DNA of 37,858 nucleotides, from contig JAILJR010000187.1 of the NCBI GenBank assembly GCA_024694565.1, positions 1 to 37,858 on the forward strand. Reading direction: 5' to 3'. The position numbers were made by a program, and so were the translations under genes. The notes beneath the pieces were generated by a model that was not told the DNA's origin, made no database searches, and was given only the letters and a program-made list of their open reading frames with translations. Source of the DNA: Butyrivibrio sp. Its GTDB lineage: Bacteria; Bacillota; Clostridia; Lachnospirales; Lachnospiraceae. Below, one piece after another: positions 10,796 to 18,948 of this stretch (the first letter of the stretch is position 1; each line of letters begins with the position of its first letter).

Positions 10796-12379
10796 ATGGA
10801 TTATTCAACAAGAGTTAAATTTGAAAAAAAGGATATAGCTTACTGGAGTATGGTTGCTGGGCTGGTGCTTTTTATTCTTTTTCTCCATCTGTACAGGCTT
10901 GATGAACTGCCAAAGGGGATGGAGGTGGATGAAGTTGGTATGGCCTACGACTCGTGGTGTATCGGAAACTACGGAGTCGACAGATATTTAAACAGCTTTC
11001 CCGTATACCTTAATAATTATGGCGGGGGACAGAGCACCATGTACTGTTACCTTGCGGTGCCGTTTCTCAAAAATGCAGGATTTTCTGCTGCCATGGCAAG
11101 AATGCCGGGGGTACTCTTTTCCATGCTGACCTGTATCGTCGGTTTTGATCTTATACGAAAGGTCAGGGGGAAGCTGGCCGCACTTATATATCTGTTTTTA
11201 TTTGCAGCGCTTCCTTATTTTACCCAGTCGGGGAGGATTGCCCTCGACTGCAATCTGATGCTCGGATGCACGGTGGTGATACTCTATATCCTGGAGTTTT
11301 GCCTGCGGCAGGGGGAGAGGCTCTGGCCTTATGTGCTACTCGGAGTCTTTACCGGAATATCACTGTATTCATATGCCCTCAGCAATATGATATATCCTGT
11401 TTTCTTTCTTTTGCTGTACCCGCTGCTTCTGGTGGGAGGAAAAAGGATCAGCTGGAAACAGATCCTGGTATTCTTCATTCCCGCATTCGTTATTGCCATC
11501 CCGCTTATTCTGGTTCAGGTGGTCAATATTGCGAAAACGCAGAACATGATGATCGGACCACTGACTATCCCGAGGATTGATTTTTACAGGCTGACGGAAA
11601 TCTCAATCCATGAGGTAAGGCCGAATATAGGATGGATATTCAGAAGTCTTTTCACGGCGGACAATCAGGAGTTCGACAGCTTCCCGCAGTTTGGAGCGCT
11701 TTACATGATATCGCTTCCGATGATAATTGCAGGATTTGTCATCACTTTTAGAAGATCTGTCAAAAGCATCAGGGAAAAAAGAATAAGCTTTGAAACAATA
11801 ATCCTGTTTTATACCATCATTATGATGGCTTTTGCTCTGGTCCTCCTTGGGGTTACAACCTACAGGATCAATGCGGTTTTCTTTGGCCTCACATACCTGA
11901 TAATGGTGCCAATAGAAGCCTGCTTTACAGCGGAAAAGAATAAGAAAGCCTTCATGGCAGCAGGAATAGTCCTTGTTGCAGCATACACCTTGTATGCAGG
12001 CGCGTTCCTGAGCTATTATTTTACAAGGTATGAGAAGGACTATTATCCCCAGAGACTGTTTGCGGAAAACCCAAAGGAAGTGTATGAATTTCTAGAGGGT
12101 CAGAGTGAAGAGATCAAAAGCAGGCTGACCTATGTTGGAGGTGTCAATGAAGCCTATGCCTATTTCCTTCTGGCCATGAAGATATCGCCATACGACTATG
12201 ACGTGAAAGAGCTTGGCAACAACGGAGATGGCAAAAAGTACCTGTTCTACGCTCCTGAGCCATACGACACAGGTGCCAATTATTGCTTTTATCTGCCTGA
12301 TGCTGATACAGACAAGGCCATGACCGAGCTGGGCTTTATCGCACATGATCTCGGACCTTACCGGGTATATATTTATTGA
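10796..12379 (+). CDS. GT-C-fold membrane glycosyltransferase (GT39/ArnT-like)
   Basis: This 527-residue protein has roughly ten to twelve membrane helices. A first helix (about 17-36) is followed by an extracytoplasmic loop with the acidic pair in EVDEVGMAYDS, the position of the catalytic Asp in GT-C enzymes that use polyprenyl-phosphate sugars. A long soluble C-terminal domain (about 420-527) follows the last helix. This layout matches dolichyl/undecaprenyl-phosphate-sugar transferases that modify surface glycans or proteins. Donor and acceptor cannot be read from sequence. It stands alone between two terminator-like regions, with an AGGGAG ribosome binding site. Confidence 0.75.
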   Translation: MDYSTRVKFEKKDIAYWSMVAGLVLFILFLHLYRLDELPKGMEVDEVGMAYDSWCIGNYGVDRYLNSFPVYLNNYGGGQSTMYCYLAVPFLKNAGFSAAMARMPGVLFSMLTCIVGFDLIRKVRGKLAALIYLFLFAALPYFTQSGRIALDCNLMLGCTVVILYILEFCLRQGERLWPYVLLGVFTGISLYSYALSNMIYPVFFLLLYPLLLVGGKRISWKQILVFFIPAFVIAIPLILVQVVNIAKTQNMMIGPLTIPRIDFYRLTEISIHEVRPNIGWIFRSLFTADNQEFDSFPQFGALYMISLPMIIAGFVITFRRSVKSIREKRISFETIILFYTIIMMAFALVLLGVTTYRINAVFFGLTYLIMVPIEACFTAEKNKKAFMAAGIVLVAAYTLYAGAFLSYYFTRYEKDYYPQRLFAENPKEVYEFLEGQSEEIKSRLTYVGGVNEAYAYFLLAMKISPYDYDVKELGNNGDGKKYLFYAPEPYDTGANYCFYLPDADTDKAMTELGFIAHDLGPYRVYIY

Positions 12380-12429
12380 AGCTCAGAGCTGGCTCAATTA
12401 TACTAATAACGTAGATGATTCAGTTGACT

Positions 12430-12615
12430 GATAAAAGCTTGACAGGCTAGACCCGGCTGTGCATATTGTACAAGCAACTGAGAGGCCCTTTGAGCTCGTC
12501 GGTACTTAGCGAGGTATTTTCGAGCTTAGTACCGCTACGAAGCTCAAGGAGCGAAAGCGTGCCCGAAGTGATTGTGCAATATGTACAGCCGGGGCTGGAC
12601 TGTCAAGCTTTTATC
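12430..12615 (+). other. Large structured foldback element (candidate leader RNA or MITE-like repeat)
   Basis: The two 42-nt arms (12430-12471 and 12574-12615) are complementary. There is a 16-bp perfect outer stem, a 6-nt internal loop, and a 20-bp inner stem containing two G-U wobbles and no mismatch. The enclosed 102 nt hold a second hairpin with GGTACT (12501-12506) pairing AGTACC (12528-12533), extended by GAGCT/AGCTC, and a GC-GAAA-GC tetraloop hairpin near 12551-12558. The element ends about 10 nt before the ribosome binding site of the dehydrogenase at 12638. Wobble pairs favour selection at RNA level. A miniature inverted-repeat element is the alternative. Confidence 0.7.
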
Positions 12616-12637
12616 GACAAGCGCAAAGGAGTAGAAA

Positions 12638-13597
12638 ATGAAAATCGTTATTGCTGACAGAGACAGTGTCGGAACAGACATGGATTACAGTATTTATGAT
12701 GAGCTGGGCGACGTTACCTATTATGACGACAAGGTAAACGATGCCAATGCAAAGCAGCGGCTTGAAGGAGCGAAGATACTCGTGATAAACAAGAGCCAGA
12801 TAACTGATGAGCTCCTGTCAAATGCGCCTGATCTGGAGCTCATATGTGAATTTGCGACGGGGTATGACAATGCGAACATAGAAGCCTGCAACAGGCACGG
12901 CGTGAAGGTTGCAAATGTGGTCAATTATTCAACCTCATCAGTTGCCCAGCACACCTTTGCCCTGCTGTTTTATCTCATGGAAAATCTCCGCCACTACGAC
13001 GAATTTGTAAAGAGCGGTGCATATGCGAACCAGGACCATTTCTGCTGTCTCGATATTCCTTTTCATGAGCTTGACAGAATGACCTACGGAATAGTCGGGA
13101 TGGGGCATATTGGAAAGAAGGTGGCATCCATAGCATCTTCTTTTGGAGCAGAGGTGATATTTTACTCATCGTCAGGAAAGAGCACATGCACGGATTATGA
13201 GAGGGTGGAGTTTGATGAACTTCTAAGGCGCTCTGATGTCATTTCACTGCATTGCCCCTTAAGCGACAGGACAAGGAACCTCTTCGACAAAAGAGCTTTT
13301 GATGCAATGAAGGAGACTGCAATCCTGATAAATGTCGCAAGAGGAGCGGTTGTAAGTGAAAAGGATCTGTACGAGGCGCTCTCTGAAGGCAAAATTGCTG
13401 CGGCAGGGCTTGATGTGCTTAATCCGGAACCAATGGCAAAGGACTCCCCGCTACTTAAAATTCAGGATTCGGGTAAGCTCCTGGTTACCCCGCATCTTGC
13501 CTGGGCAAGTACTGAGGCAAGGGAAAGGTGCCTGCTTGAAGTTAAGAAAAATATAAAGGCATGGATTGATGGAAAACCGAGGAACCTGGTAAATTAG
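12638..13597 (+). CDS. D-isomer-specific 2-hydroxyacid dehydrogenase
   Basis: This 319-residue NAD(P)-dependent oxidoreductase interconverts 2-oxo acids and D-2-hydroxy acids. The Rossmann signature GIVGMGHIGKKVA lies near residues 149-161. The catalytic triad of the family is visible as R235 (NVARGA), E264 (NPEPM) and H286 (TPHLAW). Length is normal. Substrate could be lactate, glycerate, phosphoglycerate or another acid; there is no C-terminal ACT domain, so a serine-pathway SerA of long form is unlikely. It is monocistronic, preceded by the 186-nt foldback element and followed by a terminator, so its expression may be controlled through that leader. The ribosome binding site is AAAGGAG. 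Confidence 0.9.
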   Translation: MKIVIADRDSVGTDMDYSIYDELGDVTYYDDKVNDANAKQRLEGAKILVINKSQITDELLSNAPDLELICEFATGYDNANIEACNRHGVKVANVVNYSTSSVAQHTFALLFYLMENLRHYDEFVKSGAYANQDHFCCLDIPFHELDRMTYGIVGMGHIGKKVASIASSFGAEVIFYSSSGKSTCTDYERVEFDELLRRSDVISLHCPLSDRTRNLFDKRAFDAMKETAILINVARGAVVSEKDLYEALSEGKIAAAGLDVLNPEPMAKDSPLLKIQDSGKLLVTPHLAWASTEARERCLLEVKKNIKAWIDGKPRNLVN

Positions 13598-13608
13598 TGC
13601 GCTGTTAT

Positions 13609-13649
13609 AAAAAGAGGATCTATCCGCAAGGGATAAATCCTCTTTTTAA
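13609..13649 (+). terminator. Intrinsic terminator after the dehydrogenase gene
   Basis: AAAAAGAGGAT pairs with ATCCTCTTTTT, with an inner stem TATCC/GGATA, followed by further T and A residues. Symmetric A and T flanks would let it act in both directions. Confidence 0.88.
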
Positions 13650-13682
13650 TATTATTAGTCGGTTTATAAAGTATTGAATTTA

Positions 13683-13722
13683 CTAATGAACTGTTTGAAA
13701 AGTTATTTAACCAGTTCATTAG
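13683..13722. repeat. 11-bp inverted repeat between two convergent genes
   Basis: CTAATGAACTG (13683-13693) and CAGTTCATTAG (13712-13722) form a perfect stem around an 18-nt A+T-rich loop. It has no U-tract, so it is not an obvious terminator. It lies between the dehydrogenase terminator and the 3' end of the polyphosphate kinase gene. Function unknown. Confidence 0.55.
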
Positions 13723-13787
13723 CTGCTACAGCATTTCTTCGAAAATGGCAAATCCTGATATTTTTCTTCAGGAGTTTCATATCATGA

Positions 13788-15281
13788 TTATTTCTTTTTG
13801 CCTGATGCATCAAGGGCAGCCCTCAGCTGCTCAATAACGATCTTAAGGGCCTTGATCCTGGCGTATTTCTTGTCTACTGATTCAAGTACATACCAGGGTG
13901 CAAAGGCGGTGCTGGTCTTTGATATCATCTCGTCGATGGCAAGCTCATACTGATCCCACTTTTCCCTGTTTCTCCAGTCTTCGTCAGTAATCTTCCACTG
14001 CTTTTCAGGAGTGTTCTGTCTGTCGTTGAATCTCTGAAGCTGTGTGTCCTTATCGATCTGTACCCAGAATTTGATGATTACTGCGCCCCATTCCCTGAGC
14101 TCTTTTTCAAATTCGTTTATCTCATTGTAGGCGCGCTGCCAGTCATTCTCTGAGCAGAAGCCCTCCAGACGCTCAACCATGACGCGGCCGTACCAGGTTC
14201 TGTCAAAAATCGTGATATGTCCCGTCTTTGGAAGTCTTGTCCAGAAGCGCCACAGATAGTGCCTTGATTTCTCGTGGGGCTCAGGGCTTGCAATGGGCTC
14301 AACAACGTAGTCTCTGGGGTCGAGTGCCTCAGTGATCCTCTTGATGTTGCCGCCCTTACCTGCGGCATCCCAGCCTTCATAAGCGATAATTACCGGGATC
14401 TTCTTTCTGTATATCTTGTTGCCGAGGTCACCAAGCTCCTTCTGGAGATTTGCCAGCTCAGTGTCGTACTCCTCGTCTGTAAGAGTCTTGTCCTCAAGCG
14501 GGATCTCGGAAAGCTTCGGAAGCTTGGCCATAGGGAAGGTGTTCTGGAGGATTGGAACATTAGTTTTCTGATTCTTGAGAGCAATGTCGATGCCCTGGTT
14601 GAGATACTGAAGAACCTGCAGCTCTGCCCACTTCTTGCTGGATGCATCAATTATGTACCATGGAGCACGGGACTCGTTGGTATCCTCGAGATATTTCTCA
14701 AATACTTCAAGACACTTATTGTAGCGCTTGTTTTGGAGAATGTCGTCGATGTCGACACGCCAGCTTGTGTTCTTGCTCTCCTGAAGAGATGCAAGGCGCT
14801 TTTTCTGTTCCTTTTTGGAGATATGGAAAAAGAATTTTACTACGAGATAGCCGTTGTCGCACAGCTGTCTTTCGATAATGTTGATTGAGTGTACTCTCTT
14901 TTTGTAAAGGTCTTCATTGAGCTCGCCGCTCATTACGCCGTCTACAACCTCTTCCATCCAGCAGGTGTCGAAAAAGCGGAATTTGCCGGCCTCAGGAATC
15001 TCCTTTATATATCTGTAAAGGAAAGGATATCTCATTTCCTCTTCGCTCGGTTCCCTGTCCATCGTAGCAACCTTGAAAAATCTTGGGTCGATATTTCTGA
15101 TTACTTTTCCGATAACAGCACCTTTTCCTGCGGCATTCCAGCCCTCAAAGAGCACCATTACAGGGAGCTTGGCTTCCTTGAGCTTCATCTGGAACGCAAA
15201 AAGCTTCGCGCGCTCTTCCTTAAGCTTGGCCTTCAGCTCATCCTCAGCAGGCATTTCAGCCTTTACAAAATCTTTAAGCAT
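13788..15281 (-). CDS. Two-domain polyphosphate kinase 2 (polyphosphate:AMP phosphotransferase type)
   Basis: This 497-residue protein consists of two tandem PPK2 domains (about 1-240 and 255-497). Each has a P-loop: GWNAAGKG (47-54) and GWDAAGKG (303-310). The second half has the full Walker-B region FDRTWYGRVMVERLEGF; the first has a degenerate FDTCWMEEVVDGVM. Known fused PPK2 proteins transfer phosphate from polyphosphate to AMP (PAP activity), with the C-terminal half catalytic, and the same is inferred here. It would recycle AMP using polyphosphate. The ATG has an AGGAGGATT ribosome binding site upstream on the minus strand. The gene is monocistronic. Confidence 0.92.
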   Translation of the reverse strand: MLKDFVKAEMPAEDELKAKLKEERAKLFAFQMKLKEAKLPVMVLFEGWNAAGKGAVIGKVIRNIDPRFFKVATMDREPSEEEMRYPFLYRYIKEIPEAGKFRFFDTCWMEEVVDGVMSGELNEDLYKKRVHSINIIERQLCDNGYLVVKFFFHISKKEQKKRLASLQESKNTSWRVDIDDILQNKRYNKCLEVFEKYLEDTNESRAPWYIIDASSKKWAELQVLQYLNQGIDIALKNQKTNVPILQNTFPMAKLPKLSEIPLEDKTLTDEEYDTELANLQKELGDLGNKIYRKKIPVIIAYEGWDAAGKGGNIKRITEALDPRDYVVEPIASPEPHEKSRHYLWRFWTRLPKTGHITIFDRTWYGRVMVERLEGFCSENDWQRAYNEINEFEKELREWGAVIIKFWVQIDKDTQLQRFNDRQNTPEKQWKITDEDWRNREKWDQYELAIDEMISKTSTAFAPWYVLESVDKKYARIKALKIVIEQLRAALDASGKKK

Positions 15282-15407
15282 GTAGAATCCTCCTAGTGAT
15301 ATTAAAATATGATGTGATAAATTAAGAACGATTTAATACAAACATAATACCATATAACCGTTGATTTTATGCGTGTTAATAAATATTTCATAACTATAAC
15401 AATTACA

Positions 15408-15437
15408 TTGACCTTGACAGCTTTCATACCTTATAAT
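15408..15437 (+). promoter_or_regulatory. Promoter of the lysozyme gene
   Basis: A perfect -10 TATAAT (15432-15437) is preceded 18 nt upstream by TTGACC (15408-15413). A second TTGACA at 15414-15419 is too close (12 nt). The -10 lies about 40 nt ahead of the start codon. Confidence 0.7.
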
Positions 15438-15477
15438 AAATGTTAAGAAAAACGTAACTTTTTAAGGGGAGATGAGT

Positions 15478-17178
15478 ATGAAGAAAAGCATAAGAGGTTT
15501 CTTTTTGTCTGCAGGTTTGCTTGTGGGACTTATGGCAATCCTGTTCTTTAATCCTGCTGCGTCCATGACAGTAAAGGCTGTTGGACCCGAGGTTGCAGTG
15601 GGAGTCGATGTTTCCAAGTATCAGGGAGGAATCAACTGGCAGCAGGTTCGAAACTCCGGCGTGAGATTTGCCATGATCAGGGTTGGAACCACCAAGAAGG
15701 GCCAGGATGAGCAGTTTGTCAATAATATCAATGGTGCCAATGCGGCAGGAGTGCGCGCAGGTGTATATATTTATTCTTATGCGACAACCCCCGAGGCAGC
15801 AGCTGCTGAAGCTAACCAGGTACTTGCATGGATAGCTCCTTATACGGTATCTTTCCCGATTGCCATTGATATTGAAGACTCTTCACAGAAGGGTCTCTCT
15901 GCAGCACAGCTTCAGGCAATAGCAGATACCTTCTGCGGAATAATAAATGCAAATGGATATGAGCCAATGGTTTATGCCAGCAGAAACTGGTTTACAGGGC
16001 GTATGCCAAACGTAGCATCACCCAAGTGGGTTGCACAGTACGCTTCAGCCTGTGACTATCCCGGTGACTATGCAATGTGGCAGTCAAGCAGTCATGGAAG
16101 CTATCCAGGCATCGCAGGAAGAGTTGATGTAAACCACCTCTATGTTGATTATTTCTCAAGGATCATACCTGAGGGCTTTAACAGCTGGGGCGGACATACA
16201 TATTATTATCACAACTATCGCAAGCAGTACGGCTGGATCAATCTCGACGGAAAGAGATACCACGCTGATGCCAATGGATTTATCCAGACAGGATGGTTCC
16301 AGGATGAGAGCGGAGTTTATTATCTTGATCCTGCAGCTGGCGGTCTTGCCAGGACAGGGCTTACCGATATAGACGGAGCACGCTACTGCTTCAACGAGAA
16401 TGGTCAGAGATGCACCGGTCTTATGAATGTTGGCGGTGTATTCTACTACGCCGGAGCAGACGGCATCTGCCAGAAGGGTCTCATCCAGCTTGAGGATGGA
16501 GTTCACTACTTTGACGAACAGTATGCAATGCACACTGGTCTTACCCAGATTGGAGACAAGCTGTACAGCTTTGGTGCCAATGGTGTTATGCAGACCGGTA
16601 TGGTTGCACTTGAAAACGGAATGTACATGTTTGGCCAGGACGGCGTTGCTATAAACGGATGGTTTACCAATGACAAGGGCCAGAGGTTCTTCTTCTCACC
16701 CACAGCGATGGTAGGACTTCAGACGATAGAGAATGCATCCTATCTCTTTGGTAATGACGGTGTAATGTTTACAGGCTGGTCAGGAGAGCTGAATGCCAGA
16801 TACTATTTCGGACCTGATGGAAAGATGGTCAAGGGCTTCAATGCCATCGATGGAAAGAGCTTCTATTTCGGTGATGACGGAAAGATGGTTCTGGGTCTTG
16901 CAAAGCTCAAGGACGGCACATATTATCTTGATCCTGCAGACGGACATGAGGTTGTCGGCTGGGCTCAGCTATCAGACGGATGGCACTACTTTGATGCCAA
17001 CAACGGCAAGATGCTTGCAAATGTAACAGCAGTTCTCGACAATGTTTCCTGCACATTTAATGCATCAGGTATCCTCACTGCTCCTGCGGGATGGACACCG
17101 GGAACCCCTGCTCCTGCAGCACCTGCTCCGGCTGCATCTGCTCCCGCAGCACCTGCTGCAAATGCGACAAACGGCTGA
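15478..17178 (+). CDS. Secreted GH25 lysozyme with cell-wall-binding repeats
   Basis: The 566-residue product has a signal peptide (about 1-36), a GH25 muramidase domain (about 39-220) and about fourteen ~20-residue aromatic/Gly repeats (about 230-535) of the choline-binding-like cell-wall-binding type. A Pro/Ala-rich tail follows. The catalytic-type acids are seen in VGVDVSKYQ and IDIEDS. It would cleave the N-acetylmuramic acid-GlcNAc bond of peptidoglycan, in cell separation or competitor lysis. The chosen ATG (15478) is 6 nt after AGGGGAG; the in-frame ATG at 15472 abuts that motif and is a poorer start. Confidence 0.93.
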   Translation: MKKSIRGFFLSAGLLVGLMAILFFNPAASMTVKAVGPEVAVGVDVSKYQGGINWQQVRNSGVRFAMIRVGTTKKGQDEQFVNNINGANAAGVRAGVYIYSYATTPEAAAAEANQVLAWIAPYTVSFPIAIDIEDSSQKGLSAAQLQAIADTFCGIINANGYEPMVYASRNWFTGRMPNVASPKWVAQYASACDYPGDYAMWQSSSHGSYPGIAGRVDVNHLYVDYFSRIIPEGFNSWGGHTYYYHNYRKQYGWINLDGKRYHADANGFIQTGWFQDESGVYYLDPAAGGLARTGLTDIDGARYCFNENGQRCTGLMNVGGVFYYAGADGICQKGLIQLEDGVHYFDEQYAMHTGLTQIGDKLYSFGANGVMQTGMVALENGMYMFGQDGVAINGWFTNDKGQRFFFSPTAMVGLQTIENASYLFGNDGVMFTGWSGELNARYYFGPDGKMVKGFNAIDGKSFYFGDDGKMVLGLAKLKDGTYYLDPADGHEVVGWAQLSDGWHYFDANNGKMLANVTAVLDNVSCTFNASGILTAPAGWTPGTPAPAAPAPAASAPAAPAANATNG

Positions 17179-17201
17179 TAAAAAACAAAAACATGAACGT
17201 A

Positions 17202-17235
17202 AAACTGCCCATGGTTTTGTATGGGCAGTTTTTTT
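17202..17235 (+). terminator. Intrinsic terminator after the lysozyme gene
   Basis: AAACTGCCCAT pairs with ATGGGCAGTTT across a 9-nt loop and is followed by a T-run of seven. Confidence 0.93.
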
Positions 17236-17245
17236 GATATAATAG

Positions 17246-17442
17246 GATATCGGATTTTTCTTAAATCCGATATCCGTAAAGTCCTAACAATAAAAAGCGT
17301 AACTATTCAGAGCCAGGACTCGGAAATGCAGGCGTTTCCGAGTCCTCGAATATCCGCCAAATAAAAATATAAAAAATGCATCTATTCGAGCAAGCTCGAT
17401 ATCTGCATTTTTAAATATTTCTGCCTGGCACTGAACAGTTAC
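17246..17442 (+). other. Hairpin-rich leader upstream of the UDP-sugar pyrophosphorylase gene
   Basis: Three hairpins follow each other: a perfect 11-bp stem GGATATCGGAT/ATCCGATATCC (17246-17276), a perfect 12-bp stem AGGACTCGGAAA/TTTCCGAGTCCT (17315-17346), and a bulged stem AAAAATGCA...TGCATTTTT (17372-17412) that resembles a terminator. A 19-nt outer arm pair with two mismatches (17299-17317 with 17424-17442) encloses the last two. CTCGAATA (17345-17352) can instead pair with TATTCGAG (17383-17390), excluding the inner part of hairpin 3. The element ends 27 nt before the start codon. A cis-regulatory RNA is inferred; no known class was recognised. Confidence 0.65.
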
Positions 17443-17469
17443 AAAAAAGCAAAGAAGGGAGCCTGTCTA

Positions 17470-18699
17470 ATGACACTTGAAGAAGCAAAAAGTAAACTTT
17501 CAAAATATGGTCAGGAACATGTACTGAAATATTATGATGAACTTGATGACAAAGAAAAGAAGGAACTTCTTTCCCAGATCGATGATACAGATTTTGAGGT
17601 GCTTAAAAACTGCAGGAATCTTGGCAAGAGTGAGGGCAGGGGAGAGTTTTCTCCGCTTGCAGCCATGCAGGTAGCTGAGATTGAAAAGAGAAAGAATGAG
17701 TTTTTACAGATAGGTGTAAAGGCGCTCAAAGAGGGAAAGGTGGCAGCCTGCCTTCTCGCCGGAGGAATGGGAACAAGACTTGGCTCAGATAACCCCAAGG
17801 GCATGTACGATATTGGGCTTACAAAACCTGTCTATATTTTTCAGAGGATAATCGAGAACCTTCTGGATACTGTAAGGCAGGCGGATGGAGCATTCATCAG
17901 ACTGTTTATCATGACCAGCGAAAAGAACAATGATGCCACTGTCAATTTCCTCAGGGAGCATGATTTCTTTGGATATCCTGAAGAAAAGGTAACGTTCTTC
18001 AAGCAGGATATGGCTCCGGCATCTGACTATGACGGGAAGGTCTATATGGAGAGTAAGTCAAGGATATCAACATCTCCAAACGGCAATGCGGGGTGGTATA
18101 CATCAATGTTGAAGGCCGGCCTTCGTGACTTGATTATTAATGAAGGAATTGAGTGGATAGACATCTTTGCGGTTGACAATGTTCTTCAGAGAATAGCAGA
18201 TCCGTGCTTTGTCGGAGCAACCCTGGATGCGGGTGTTGACTGCGGTGCCAAGGTTGTAAAAAAGAACGCACCTGATGAGAAGGTGGGTGTAATGTGCCTG
18301 GAGGATGGGAAGCCATCTATTGTAGAGTACTATGAGCTTTCGCAGGAAATGATGGATGCTAAGGATGAGAACGGAGATCCGGCTTACAACTATGGAGTCA
18401 TACTGAATTATCTCTTTAAAGAAAAAGCGCTGTTTGATATCGCACGGAAGGAGCTTCCGCTTCATGTGGTTGAGAAGAAGATACCTTACATCGATGATCG
18501 GGCTCAGCTAATAAAGCCGGAAAAGCCCAATGGATGTAAGTTTGAGCAGCTGGTACTTGATATGATCCATATGCTGGATACCTGCCTTCCTTATGAAGTA
18601 GTGAGAGAGTATGAATTTGCTCCCATAAAGAACAAAGAGGGTGTTGATTCGGTTGAGTCGGCCAGGGAGCTGTGCAGGAAGTGCGGAATTGAACTGTGA
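17470..18699 (+). CDS. UDP-sugar pyrophosphorylase (UDPGP/UAP1 family)
   Basis: This 409-residue enzyme belongs to the eukaryote-like UDPGP family (UDP-N-acetylglucosamine / UDP-glucose pyrophosphorylases), not the GalU family. The nucleotide-binding motif LLAGGMGTRLGSDNPKG lies at about 95-111, after a helical N-terminal domain. A PNGNAGWYTSM segment corresponds to the substrate loop of UAP1 proteins, and the VDNVL motif is a further family feature. It would make a UDP-sugar from UTP and a sugar 1-phosphate. Whether the sugar is glucose, galactose or N-acetylhexosamine is not decided by sequence. galE follows 249 nt downstream, which suggests joint work in UDP-hexose supply. The ribosome binding site is GAAGGGAG. 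Confidence 0.87.
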   Translation: MTLEEAKSKLSKYGQEHVLKYYDELDDKEKKELLSQIDDTDFEVLKNCRNLGKSEGRGEFSPLAAMQVAEIEKRKNEFLQIGVKALKEGKVAACLLAGGMGTRLGSDNPKGMYDIGLTKPVYIFQRIIENLLDTVRQADGAFIRLFIMTSEKNNDATVNFLREHDFFGYPEEKVTFFKQDMAPASDYDGKVYMESKSRISTSPNGNAGWYTSMLKAGLRDLIINEGIEWIDIFAVDNVLQRIADPCFVGATLDAGVDCGAKVVKKNAPDEKVGVMCLEDGKPSIVEYYELSQEMMDAKDENGDPAYNYGVILNYLFKEKALFDIARKELPLHVVEKKIPYIDDRAQLIKPEKPNGCKFEQLVLDMIHMLDTCLPYEVVREYEFAPIKNKEGVDSVESARELCRKCGIEL

Positions 18700-18736
18700 T
18701 GCACATGAATTGTATCCATAAATGACATGAGCCATT

Positions 18737-18771
18737 CGGCAAAAGCTCACCTTAAGGGGGAGCTTTTGCCG
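18737..18771 (+). terminator. Hairpin after the pyrophosphorylase gene (probable terminator)
   Basis: CGGCAAAAGCTC (18737-18748) pairs with GAGCTTTTGCCG (18760-18771), a 12-bp perfect stem with an 11-nt loop. Only a weak U-tract follows, so it may be a terminator or a 3' stabilising hairpin. Confidence 0.6.
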
Positions 18772-18948
18772 GACTTCATATAACATTATGACAGGTTGTC
18801 ACAACAAAAATGAATTGTAATGATGTCGTATTGTTTTTAAAATGTATCTATGCAGAGGCGGGATGAAAACACAGACCTGCCCTGGCAGATACAGAAATGA
18901 GTTAACAATAACAGAACATAACGCAGATTTTTCAGAAAAGAGGTAAGT

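Noticed and set aside
12466..12657. 63-residue open frame across the foldback element
   Set aside because: The frame simply reads through the inverted-repeat arm and overlaps the dehydrogenase start. It has no ribosome binding site and no coding-like composition.
13683..13722. Inverted repeat as a terminator for the PPK2 gene
   Set aside because: The stem is perfect but has no T-tract in either direction, so it is listed only as an inverted repeat of unknown function.
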